The translations under genes and the position numbers were made by a program. From an uncultured Eubacteriales bacterium (GTDB taxonomy: Bacteria; Bacillota; Clostridia; Peptostreptococcales; Anaerovoracaceae), in the NCBI GenBank assembly GCA_910583765.1, contig CAJTYS010000006.1:62001-126000 (forward strand): DNA of 64,000 nucleotides, written 5' to 3'. A model generated the notes under the pieces. The model was not told the origin of the DNA, searched no databases, and was given only the letters and a program-made list of their open reading frames with translations. Below are positions 49,238 to 57,504 of the stretch, piece after piece (positions within the stretch are counted from its first letter, which is position 1; the number at the start of each line of letters is the position of its first letter).

Positions 49238-50674
49238 ATGATGAATGGAAAAGAGTACAAAGAAAGTTTAAGGAAAATCAAACCCATCATTTATTACATG
49301 GGCGAGAGGATCGACTGCGTGGTGGATCATCCAATGACAAAGCCCCACGTAAATTCCGCGGCAATGACTTACGAACTGGCCAGCGATCCGCTTTATGAAA
49401 ACCTGATGACGGCCACTTCCCACTTAACAGGGAAGAAAGTCAACCGTTTCACCCACATCCACCAGAGCACGGAAGACCTGGTGAACAAAGTAAAGATGAT
49501 GAGAATGATCGCTCAGAAGACAGGCACTTGCTTCCAGAGATGCGTGGGCCTGGACGCAATGAACGCGACTTTCATCACTACATACAACATGGATAAAGAA
49601 TATGGAACAGACTACCACAAACGGTTCACAGAATGGATGAAATACGTCCAGGAAAATGACCTGATGGTAGCGGGAGCTATGACAGACGTAAAGGGCGACA
49701 GGAGCAAAAAGCCTTCTGGTCAGTCAGACCCTGACCTGTTCACCCATGTTGTGGAAAAGAGAGAAGACGGCATTATTATCAGTGGCGCGAAAGCCCATAT
49801 GACCGGTATGGCCAACTCTCACGAAATGCTGATTCTGCCGACCACAAACCTGCTGCCTGGAGACGAAGATTACGCTCTGGCATGCGCGGTTCCAGTAGAC
49901 GCAGAAGGCGTGCTGCACATTTTCGGCAGACAGACAAATGACCAGAGAAGACTGCAGGGCGACCTGGACACTGGTAACTCGGAATACGCTATCGTAGGCG
50001 GCGAAACCCTCACTGTTTTGGATCACGTATTCGTTCCTTGGGACAGAGTCTTCATGTGCGGCGAGATCAATTATGCGCAGGACTACGTAGCAAGATTCGC
50101 TGCGTACCACAGACAGAACTATGGCGGATGCAAAGTAGGAAACTCTGATGTGCTCATTGGCGCCACTTCCCTGATCGCCAAGATGAACGGGACAAACAAA
50201 GGCAGCCACATCAAAGACAAGCTCATCGAAATGGTGCACCTGGCAGAAACCATGTACTGCTGCTCACTGGCATGTTCCTATGAAGGTGTGAAGGAAGAAG
50301 CGGGCAGCTATTATGTCAATACCCTGCTGGCAAACGAAGTAAAACTCAACTGCACCAGAAACATGTACGAGATTTCCAGACTGGCTCATGACATCGCAGG
50401 CGGATTCATCGCCACTTTGCCTCACGAATGGGATCTCAAATCAGAGGAAACAGGAAAGTACATCAGGAAATTCTTCGTGGGCAACGACCAGTACACCGCA
50501 GAAGACAGAATCAAGATCGCAAGGCTCCTGGAAAACATGTCCGGCGGCACGGCTCTGGCAGAATCCATGCACGGCGCTGGTTCTCCTCAGGCCATGAAGA
50601 TCATGATCCTCAGAGAATCCAACATGGAACAGAAAGAAAAATTAGCAGCGTCATTGGCGCACGTTGAACTGTAA
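49238..50674 (+). CDS. abfD: 4-Hydroxybutyryl-CoA dehydratase / vinylacetyl-CoA isomerase
   Basis: A [4Fe-4S] flavoenzyme that removes water from 4-hydroxybutyryl-CoA by a ketyl-radical route, giving crotonyl-CoA. The 478 residues keep all cluster ligands known from the Clostridium aminobutyricum enzyme (Cys99, Cys103, His292, Cys299), shifted by one: Cys98 and Cys102 in TGTCFQRCVG, and His291 and Cys298 in YHRQNYGGC. These residues separate it from the HpaB monooxygenases of the same fold. The FAD-binding region (GGFIATLPHEWD, about 387) is also present. ATG 49238 (or 49241) follows AAAGGAGAG. It lies directly before thiolase, dehydrogenase and crotonase genes, which complete the path to acetyl-CoA. 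Confidence 0.93.
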   Translation: MMNGKEYKESLRKIKPIIYYMGERIDCVVDHPMTKPHVNSAAMTYELASDPLYENLMTATSHLTGKKVNRFTHIHQSTEDLVNKVKMMRMIAQKTGTCFQRCVGLDAMNATFITTYNMDKEYGTDYHKRFTEWMKYVQENDLMVAGAMTDVKGDRSKKPSGQSDPDLFTHVVEKREDGIIISGAKAHMTGMANSHEMLILPTTNLLPGDEDYALACAVPVDAEGVLHIFGRQTNDQRRLQGDLDTGNSEYAIVGGETLTVLDHVFVPWDRVFMCGEINYAQDYVARFAAYHRQNYGGCKVGNSDVLIGATSLIAKMNGTNKGSHIKDKLIEMVHLAETMYCCSLACSYEGVKEEAGSYYVNTLLANEVKLNCTRNMYEISRLAHDIAGGFIATLPHEWDLKSEETGKYIRKFFVGNDQYTAEDRIKIARLLENMSGGTALAESMHGAGSPQAMKIMILRESNMEQKEKLAASLAHVEL

Positions 50675-50694
50675 ATCAGGGAGGAAATCGAAAA

Positions 50695-51876
50695 ATGAAT
50701 GAAGTAGTAATCGTAGAAGGCGTGAGAACGGCCACAGGCTCATTCGGCGGCTCACTGAGCAAAACTCCAGCGGCCGTCCACGGCGCGGAATGCGTTAAAG
50801 CCTTGGTGGAACGGACCGGCATCAAACACGAAGACATCGATGAATTGATCATCGGCACCCACTTTCAGGCAGGCACCAAAGCCAACCCAGCCAGACAGTG
50901 CGGCATTTACGCGGGCCTTCCGGACACCATTCCGGCTTTCACACCAAACAAGAACTGCGCCACGGCCATGAAAGCCATGCAGCTGGCGGCTCAGTCCATC
51001 CAGGTGGGCGACAACGAAGTGGTCATTGCCGGTGGATGCGAAACCATGAGCGCCATCCCATATATCCTGCCAAAAGCAAGATTCGGATACAGAATGGGGC
51101 CTGGAAAAATCGAAGACAGCATGCTCCATGACGGCCTGGTGGATCCGTTCATGAACTATCACATGGGCGTGACAGCGGAAAACGTGGCGGAAAAATGCGG
51201 CATCACCAGAGAAATGCAGGACCGCTTTGCGGTGAACAGCCATAACAAGGCAGAAAAAGCCTGGGCAGAAGGAAAATATGACAATGACATCGTCCCTATC
51301 ACCCACAAAGTGAAGGGGAAGGAAGTGGTATTCGACCACGATGAAACATACAGAAAGGGAGCGACTTATGAAAAGTTCGCGGAACTAAAGCCGATTTTCA
51401 AAGAAGGCGGCACGGTTACTGCGGCCAACGCCTCCCCGATCAACGATGGCTCTTGCGTGCTGTTGATGATGTCAGCTGACAAAGCCAAGGCGCTGGGATA
51501 CAAACCAATCGCCAAGTATATCGCGGCAACATCGACAGCGCTCTCTCCATCCATCATGGGGTACGCGCCAGTGAGCGCCATTGAAAAGCTGGAAAAGAAA
51601 ACAGGCATCAGCAGAAACGAAGTGGGCCTGTACGAACTCAATGAAGCTTTCGCTGCGCAGGCAGCGGCCTGCGTGCAGGATCTGAAACTGGATCCAGAGA
51701 TCGTCAACGTCAACGGCGGCGCAGTGGCTCTGGGCCACGCGGTAGGCTGCACAGGAGCCAGGATCAGCCTGACTCTCATGCGGGAGATGCAGAGAAGAGA
51801 CGTGCAGTATGGTATCGCTTCCCTGTGCATCGGCGGCGGCCAGGCAATGGCAATGATGTTTGAACTGTGCAAATAA
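50695..51876 (+). CDS. Acetyl-CoA acetyltransferase (thiolase)
   Basis: Cleaves acetoacetyl-CoA with CoA to two acetyl-CoA, or the reverse. The 393-residue protein has the nucleophile in NKNCATAMKAM (Cys about 88), NEAFAAQ (about 317), the His of GGAVALGHAVGCTGAR (about 350) and the second Cys in CIGGGQAMAM (about 381). The usual GHPxG is GHAVG here, with the His kept. It follows abfD by 20 bases with GGGAGGAAA, inside the catabolic operon. In the degradative direction it is the last step. Confidence 0.93.
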   Translation: MNEVVIVEGVRTATGSFGGSLSKTPAAVHGAECVKALVERTGIKHEDIDELIIGTHFQAGTKANPARQCGIYAGLPDTIPAFTPNKNCATAMKAMQLAAQSIQVGDNEVVIAGGCETMSAIPYILPKARFGYRMGPGKIEDSMLHDGLVDPFMNYHMGVTAENVAEKCGITREMQDRFAVNSHNKAEKAWAEGKYDNDIVPITHKVKGKEVVFDHDETYRKGATYEKFAELKPIFKEGGTVTAANASPINDGSCVLLMMSADKAKALGYKPIAKYIAATSTALSPSIMGYAPVSAIEKLEKKTGISRNEVGLYELNEAFAAQAAACVQDLKLDPEIVNVNGGAVALGHAVGCTGARISLTLMREMQRRDVQYGIASLCIGGGQAMAMMFELCK

Positions 51877-51898
51877 AGGGGTTTGGAGGATATCAAAA

Positions 51899-52753
51899 AT
51901 GGTTGTAAAGAAATTATTCGTTGTCGGTTCCGGAGCTATGGGCTCCGGAATCGCACAGACAGCAGCGACTCACGGCATCCAGGTGATCATGAATGACATC
52001 AGCCAGGAAGTCGTTGATAAGGGCTACGCGAAGATCAAAAAGAGCCTGGAAAAAGCAGTGACAAAAAACAGAATGACAGAAGAAGAAAAAGAGGCAGCAT
52101 TAGGAAACCTGACAGTGACAGTCGCTTTGGAAGACGCAAAGGACGCTGACTTTGTCATTGAGGCGGCCACAGAAAACAGAGAGATCAAACTGGACATTTT
52201 CGCGAAGTTGGATCAGATTTGCAAGCCAGAAGCTATCCTGGCCTCCAACACTTCTTCCATTCCAATCACGGAAATCGCCGCGGCCACCCAAAGGCCGGAG
52301 CAAGTAGTAGGAACGCACTTCTTCAACCCAGTTCCAGCCATGAAGCTGCTGGAGCTGATCGTGGGTCATGTGACTTCTGATGAAACATTTAAAGCTGCGG
52401 AAGATCTGGGTAAAGCGCTGGATAAAGTGACGGTGAAATCCATTGACAAAGGCGGTTTCGTGGTAAACAGACTCATCGACCCGTTCATCAATGAAGCGGT
52501 CTTCATGCTGGAAGAAGGCGTGGGCACAGCCGAAGACATTGACAACGGCTGCAAATTCGGACTCAATCACCCGATGGGACCATTGGCATTAGGCGATATG
52601 ATCGGCTGGGACGTGATGCTGGCTGTCATGGAAGTGCTTTCCGCAGAATACGGCGATCCAAAATATAGGCCAGCCCCTCTCATGAGAAGGATGGTCAGAG
52701 CCGGACATTTAGGCGTGAAAACAGGCAGAGGCGTCTACACATACAACAAATAA
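51899..52753 (+). CDS. hbd: 3-Hydroxybutyryl-CoA dehydrogenase
   Basis: Oxidises 3-hydroxybutyryl-CoA to acetoacetyl-CoA with NAD(P). The 284 residues show GSGAMGSGIAQ (about 9-19), NTSSIPITEIA (about 117), the catalytic His in GTHFFNPVPAMKLLEL (about 138-153) and the C-terminal domain with NHPMGPLALGDMIGWD (about 222). ATG 51899 follows GGAGGATA; the frame is open further upstream but has no ribosome site there. It sits between thiolase and crotonase genes, 22 bases after the former. Confidence 0.93.
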   Translation: MVVKKLFVVGSGAMGSGIAQTAATHGIQVIMNDISQEVVDKGYAKIKKSLEKAVTKNRMTEEEKEAALGNLTVTVALEDAKDADFVIEAATENREIKLDIFAKLDQICKPEAILASNTSSIPITEIAAATQRPEQVVGTHFFNPVPAMKLLELIVGHVTSDETFKAAEDLGKALDKVTVKSIDKGGFVVNRLIDPFINEAVFMLEEGVGTAEDIDNGCKFGLNHPMGPLALGDMIGWDVMLAVMEVLSAEYGDPKYRPAPLMRRMVRAGHLGVKTGRGVYTYNK

Positions 52754-52768
52754 ATGAGGTGAAAAGTG

Positions 52769-53548
52769 ATGGAATACAAAAATATCATCTTTGAAGTAAA
52801 AGAAGGCATCGGCTATGTGACCATGAACAGGCCGAAGGCATTGAACGCATTGAACACAGAAGTGCTGACAGAACTGGATCATGTATTTCGGGAAATCGAC
52901 AAAAATGAAGACGTGCAGGTAGCCATCGTCACTGGTGCGGGCCGCTCCTTCATCGCTGGTGCGGACATCGCCCAGATGAGCGACCTTAACGGAACAGAAG
53001 GACGGGACATGACCATCCAGGGACAGCTGGTCATGGAGCTGATCGAATCCATTAACAAGCCAGTGATCGCAGCGGTCAACGGCTTTGCCCTGGGCGGCGG
53101 AAACGAACTGGCCATGGCCTGCGATGTGCGTATTGCTTCGGAAAAGGCAAAGTTCGGCCAGCCAGAAGTCAATCTGGGGATCATCCCTGGCTACGGCGGC
53201 ACCCAGCGTCTCCCTCGTCTGGTGGGAAAGGGCATGGCGAAAAAGCTCATCTACAGCGCAGAAATGATCGATGCCCAGGAAGCCTACCGGATCGGCTTGG
53301 TTCAGGAAGTAGTGCCTGCGGAAGAGCTGATGGCCGCAGCAGAAAAGCTGGCCAAGACCATCATGGAAAAAGCGCCAATCGCCATTAAGATGGCGAAAGT
53401 GGCCATCAACAATGGCCTGAACACAGATCTGAAAACAGGCGTGCAGTTTGAAGCAGAATCCTACACCAGCACCTTCGTGTCAGAAGACAGAGTGGAAGGC
53501 ATGAAAGCTTTCGTGGAAAAGCGCCCTGCACAGTTCAAGAACAAATAG
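52769..53548 (+). CDS. crt: Enoyl-CoA hydratase (crotonase type)
   Basis: Adds water to crotonyl-CoA, the AbfD product, to give 3-hydroxybutyryl-CoA. The 259-residue crotonase-fold protein has the oxyanion-hole segment AGADIAQM (about 64), GGGNELAMACD (catalytic Glu about 109) and PEVNLGIIPGYGGTQRLPR (second Glu about 129-131). ATG 52769 is preferred to GTG 52766 because TGAGGTG is well spaced. It is the last gene of the operon; a terminator follows at 53689. Confidence 0.93.
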   Translation: MEYKNIIFEVKEGIGYVTMNRPKALNALNTEVLTELDHVFREIDKNEDVQVAIVTGAGRSFIAGADIAQMSDLNGTEGRDMTIQGQLVMELIESINKPVIAAVNGFALGGGNELAMACDVRIASEKAKFGQPEVNLGIIPGYGGTQRLPRLVGKGMAKKLIYSAEMIDAQEAYRIGLVQEVVPAEELMAAAEKLAKTIMEKAPIAIKMAKVAINNGLNTDLKTGVQFEAESYTSTFVSEDRVEGMKAFVEKRPAQFKNK

Positions 53549-53688
53549 GCAGATCATGATCCTGCGGATCACATGCCTCCTTAATAATGCGTCATGTAGG
53601 GACGCGGCCAGCGTTCCTGCATGGTCCACAACATATGCAATGTACGAACCATAAATCATATACTTTGGCAAGTCCTTTCAAAGTACTG

Positions 53689-53736
53689 AAAACTGCCTGC
53701 TTTGGCTGATGATGATCAGCTGGAGCGGCAGTTTTT
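53689..53736 (+). terminator. Rho-independent terminator of the catabolic operon
   Basis: AAAACTGCC (53689-53697) pairs with GGCAGTTTT (53727-53735), with inner GCTGAT/ATCAGC and a long T-run. It closes the run that begins at the sigma-54 promoter. The rest of 53549-53821 shows no gene. Confidence 0.85.
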
Positions 53737-53821
53737 CGTTTTTGGAACCAGACGGCCTGAAACCGGCGATATTTGAGAAACTCGAAAATCATCGATTCTC
53801 CTGAAAAATGGAACCGCCCTA

Positions 53822-53850
53822 TTGAATTCTAAGCGGGGAAATGGTAAAAT
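53822..53850 (+). promoter_or_regulatory. Promoter for the Ig-like secreted protein
   Basis: TTGAAT (53822-53827), 17-base spacer, TAAAAT (53845-53850), about 80 bases before the start codon. Confidence 0.6.
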
Positions 53851-53862
53851 GCATACTATAAG

Positions 53863-53886
53863 TACGTATTTTATAAATAATACGTA
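53863..53886. promoter_or_regulatory. Palindromic operator candidate
   Basis: TACGTATT (53863-53870) and AATACGTA (53879-53886) are exact reverse complements around eight AT bases, placed just after the expected transcription start. Confidence 0.5.
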
Positions 53887-53930
53887 TTAAAAATATATGT
53901 TAGTTGTAAGAATACAGAAAGGATAAAGAG

Positions 53931-55940
53931 ATGAAAAAGCAAAGAAAGACATGGAAAAAACGAATATTTGCTTCCCTGGTGGCAGTGTGCATGGTCTTCA
54001 CGCTCCTGCCGGCCACAGCTATGGCGGCTGAGGGGACAGAAGGAAAGTTGGTCGTGGGTGTGAAAGCGGCTACGTCTACGCCTGCGCCGATGGATGGTGA
54101 ACAGAATAAGTCTGAACGGGAAAACTACCAACAGAACATGGCAGCAATAGAAGATGTCAAGTGGGATCCAGCTAACGACACTATTACTGTGACAGCTAAC
54201 AGAAGCAAAATGGTTCCATATGAGGGCGGTGGCGGATGGAAAACATACTATGCCCTAGTCATGAACTTTAGAGCTGATATGCAGTTATTAAATGAAGACG
54301 AGGCGTGTGTTGTGGGCGATGACAACTATGAGATTAATGAAACAAATGGCAAGGATATCTCTCAGGCAAAGGAATATGTGCCTTTGCTTCAGCAAGAAGA
54401 GTATAAGAAACCAATTGTTTTCTGGTTGAACGCAAAGGATGACACTCGTACATTTACGCTCAAATATACGGATCCTACTAGCAAGAAAGAAGAGACTCAA
54501 CCAATCACGGTGAACATCAAAGACACGTCGAAGTTGGTAAAGTCAGCGGTAGCAGCTGAGTCGACTCTTGCTGATGCAGCAGCAGCGGGAATGAGCGTAG
54601 GAGAATTAGAGAGCTATAAAGCCAACATGGGTGCAATCAAAGTGAACGCTGACAATTTGGCCAATGGGATCATTACGGTGACAGCTAATCGAAAAGCAAT
54701 GGAAAGCTATCGCTATGGGCTTGCGGATGGACCTGCTGAAAACGTCAAGAAACAAAAACACTATGCGTTAGTGATGAAGATTGATTCTTTGAAGTCGGGT
54801 AGTACTTTTGAGGGCGAATTAAATGATGAGGTGGCTAGGGCTGAAGGATGTGTGATTGACACGGTGAAGGGTTCGATTTTTATGCCGCCTGAAACGGAAC
54901 CCACAGCATCTAAGACTGGATCTGATCCGCAGCCAATCGTTTTCTGGCTAGATGCGGAGCAGAACACAAGCAAAGTCACCTTATATAGAGAGATAACGCA
55001 GACCAAAGCAAGTTCTGGCGGTGCGGCTTCGGAAGGCAAGACGGGAGGCGATACCGAGAATCCAGAAGCAGAACAAGAAGTGGTTTATAGAGCGACCCAA
55101 GAAATCACGATAAACGTAGTGGATTCCCCAGACTCCATAGAACCAACTATTACCCTAAATAAAACAAAGGCAACAATTAAAAAAGGTGATACCGTGGATT
55201 TAGAAGCCACAACGACACCTGATGGTGCTGACATAATTTGGGAAAGTGACGATGCAGATGAAAGCGTAGTTATAGTAAGCCAGACTGGAAAGGTTGCAGG
55301 AGTAGGAGAAGGAGAGGCGACCATCACCGCCAAAGTAACCACAGCAGGAGGAACGAAGGAAGCCACCTGCGACATCACCGTAATCGACAATAATTCATCC
55401 GGCACTGGCGGCACCACCCCAGGTGGCACCAATCCAGGCGTGTCCGGCGGCTCCAACGGCAGCAACTTGCCGCAGAACGCCGATATCGCACTGAACCAAG
55501 ACACGGCGCTGATCTATGCGAAAGCAAAGACCCAGAACACTGTGCAGCTGAAAGCTGTTGTAGTTGGAAACAGCAGGATCGTGACTTGGAAATCCCTGAA
55601 CCCACGGATTGCCACAGTCAAAAATGGAAAAGTGACAGCCAAGAAAGCTGGCAAAGCCACTATCACGGCGACAGCCAACGGCGTTACAGCCAAATGCGTG
55701 GTCACAGTTAAGAACCCTACCATAAAATTAGCGAAGGCGCGGGCCACGATCAAGAAAGGCAAGAAAGTAAGGATCAACGCCACAGCCACGCCAGCAAGCA
55801 AGATCAAATACAAATCCAACAAAAAGAAAGTCGCCACTGTGACAGCAAAAGGCGTAGTCAAAGGCAAGAAAAAAGGAACAGCTAAAATTACCGTGACCGC
55901 CAATGGCGTGAAGAAGACATTTACTGTGAAAGTAAAATAA
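53931..55940 (+). CDS. Secreted Ig-like (BIG2) protein with duplicated N-terminal domain
   Basis: A 669-residue secreted protein. The signal peptide is about 1-33 (ends at AMAAEG). Then come two copies of a domain of about 130-160 residues that I do not recognise: copy 1 (about 60-200) and copy 2 (about 220-400) share ITVTANR, YALVM, a CV turn and PIVFWL. A BIG2-type Ig-like domain (about 405-485), a Gly/Thr/Pro/Ser-rich linker (about 490-510) and two further BIG2 domains (about 515-669), rich in lysine, follow. There is no sorting signal, so it is probably released or held by charge. An adhesin or surface role is inferred. Confidence 0.8.
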   Translation: MKKQRKTWKKRIFASLVAVCMVFTLLPATAMAAEGTEGKLVVGVKAATSTPAPMDGEQNKSERENYQQNMAAIEDVKWDPANDTITVTANRSKMVPYEGGGGWKTYYALVMNFRADMQLLNEDEACVVGDDNYEINETNGKDISQAKEYVPLLQQEEYKKPIVFWLNAKDDTRTFTLKYTDPTSKKEETQPITVNIKDTSKLVKSAVAAESTLADAAAAGMSVGELESYKANMGAIKVNADNLANGIITVTANRKAMESYRYGLADGPAENVKKQKHYALVMKIDSLKSGSTFEGELNDEVARAEGCVIDTVKGSIFMPPETEPTASKTGSDPQPIVFWLDAEQNTSKVTLYREITQTKASSGGAASEGKTGGDTENPEAEQEVVYRATQEITINVVDSPDSIEPTITLNKTKATIKKGDTVDLEATTTPDGADIIWESDDADESVVIVSQTGKVAGVGEGEATITAKVTTAGGTKEATCDITVIDNNSSGTGGTTPGGTNPGVSGGSNGSNLPQNADIALNQDTALIYAKAKTQNTVQLKAVVVGNSRIVTWKSLNPRIATVKNGKVTAKKAGKATITATANGVTAKCVVTVKNPTIKLAKARATIKKGKKVRINATATPASKIKYKSNKKKVATVTAKGVVKGKKKGTAKITVTANGVKKTFTVKVK

Positions 55941-56016
55941 ACCGCTGCTTATCAAAGCGGGATAGGGCGGCGCTAGTACCGCCCAAAAGGACTACAAAGC
56001 GAAGATAAAGCTGAAG

Positions 56017-56052
56017 AGGACAGGATTTCAGAGCGTGATCCTGTCCTTTTCA
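56017..56052 (+). terminator. Rho-independent terminator
   Basis: AGGACAGGAT (56017-56026) pairs with ATCCTGTCCT (56038-56047), followed by TTT. A second stem GGGCGG/CCGCCC lies upstream at about 55966-55984. Confidence 0.8.
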
Positions 56053-56217
56053 GTTGATCTGAACCAGGTTTTGTGTTCATCTCCCCAAACCTTTCCCACA
56101 AATCTTTATTCACACAAATTTTACATTCTACCCCCTTTTCATTTTCCCACAAATAGGATATACTAAGATATTAATAACTTTAACAGATTTCAGATATTTT
56201 GGAGGAAATAATTTAAC

Positions 56218-57498
56218 ATGGAAAGCCACATAATTGTGGACATCATTGCGATCATTGTTCTCGTCATGTTGTCCGCGTATTTTTCAGCAACAGAAACCGC
56301 GTTCACCTCGCTGAACCGGATCCGAGTCAAGAACATGGCAGGAGAAGGAAACAAGCGGGCGGAGCTGGTTTTACGGCTGGAAGAAAATTATGATAAACTG
56401 CTCACCACGATTCTCATTGGAAACAATATCGTCAACATCTCCATGACCGCCATCGCTACGGTCCTCTTTGTAGAGTTGTTTGGAGCTTACGGTCCGACAT
56501 TGTCAACGGTGGTCATCACCATCGTGGTTCTGATTTTCGGAGAGATTTCACCCAAAAACATTGCCAAAGAATCAGCAGAAAACTTTTCCATGTTTTCTGC
56601 GCCAGTGATTCGGATCCTCATGGTATTGCTGACTCCCATCAATTTTCTGTTCACAAAATGGCAGGGCATGCTGGCCCGTCTGTTCAACCTGGAAGACGAC
56701 CGGACGATCACAGAAAACGAACTGCTGACCATTGTGGAAGAGGCAGAGACGATAGGCGGCATTGACAACGAGCAGAGCGAACTGATTCAAAACGCCATTG
56801 AATTCAACGAACTAGAGGCGTCTGACGTATTGACCCCCAGGGTGGACATGGAAGCCATCGAAGTTTCTGAATCAAAGGAAGAGGTGGCAACGCTGTTCAA
56901 AAAGACAGGCTTTTCCCGCCTGCCAGTTTATGAAGATGACATTGACAAGATCATGGGTGTCCTGAATCAAAAGGATTTCCATAACTATATCGCAGGGACC
57001 AGCAAGAACATTTCCGACTACGTGATGCCAGTGGTTTTCGTGGCTGGCAGCATCAAAGTGCCCGCTCTTTTGAAAAAAATGCAGCAGATGAAAACCCACA
57101 TGGCCATTGTGATCGATGAATACGGCGGCACAGAGGGTCTGGTCACCATGGAAGACATGATCGAAGAGCTGGTAGGTGAGATTTATGACGAGCACGACGC
57201 GGTCATGTCCCAGGAAATCATCCCTCTGCAGAACGGCAGCTATCGGGTAAAATGCAACGCCAGCATCGCCAAGGTGTTGGATTTCTTTGATATTGAAGAG
57301 GACATGGACGTGCAGACCGTCAACGGATGGGTCGTGGTCCAGCTGGACAAGCTGCCGGTGAAAAACGACACCTTCCAGCAGCAGATCGAAGATAAATTAT
57401 TGAAAGTCCGGGTAACAAAGGCAGATGACCGCAAAGCGTTGGAGATCAACTTAATTGTGGAAGAAATAGAAAATGAAGAAGAAAAGAAAGGGGAATAA
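56218..57498 (+). CDS. CNNM/TlyC-type CBS-domain membrane protein
   Basis: A 426-residue protein of the CorC/CNNM group, linked in other bacteria to Mg2+ or Na+ export. Order: DUF21 membrane domain (about 1-190, four helices, with SATETAFTSLNRIR at about 23), a CBS-domain pair (about 205-330, with TPRVDMEAI and MKTHMAIVIDEYGGTEGLVT) and the C-terminal CorC_HlyC domain (about 345-425). The old name hemolysin reflects early annotation, not a proven activity. GGAGGAAA precedes the ATG. The stop lies 6 bases before secA, so the two are probably co-transcribed. Confidence 0.9.
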   Translation: MESHIIVDIIAIIVLVMLSAYFSATETAFTSLNRIRVKNMAGEGNKRAELVLRLEENYDKLLTTILIGNNIVNISMTAIATVLFVELFGAYGPTLSTVVITIVVLIFGEISPKNIAKESAENFSMFSAPVIRILMVLLTPINFLFTKWQGMLARLFNLEDDRTITENELLTIVEEAETIGGIDNEQSELIQNAIEFNELEASDVLTPRVDMEAIEVSESKEEVATLFKKTGFSRLPVYEDDIDKIMGVLNQKDFHNYIAGTSKNISDYVMPVVFVAGSIKVPALLKKMQQMKTHMAIVIDEYGGTEGLVTMEDMIEELVGEIYDEHDAVMSQEIIPLQNGSYRVKCNASIAKVLDFFDIEEDMDVQTVNGWVVVQLDKLPVKNDTFQQQIEDKLLKVRVTKADDRKALEINLIVEEIENEEEKKGE

Positions 57499-57504
57499 AA
57501 GACT

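Noticed and set aside
49238..50674. AbfD as a 4-hydroxyphenylacetate 3-monooxygenase (HpaB)
   Set aside because: The fold is shared, but the three Cys and one His that hold the [4Fe-4S] cluster are all present, which HpaB lacks.
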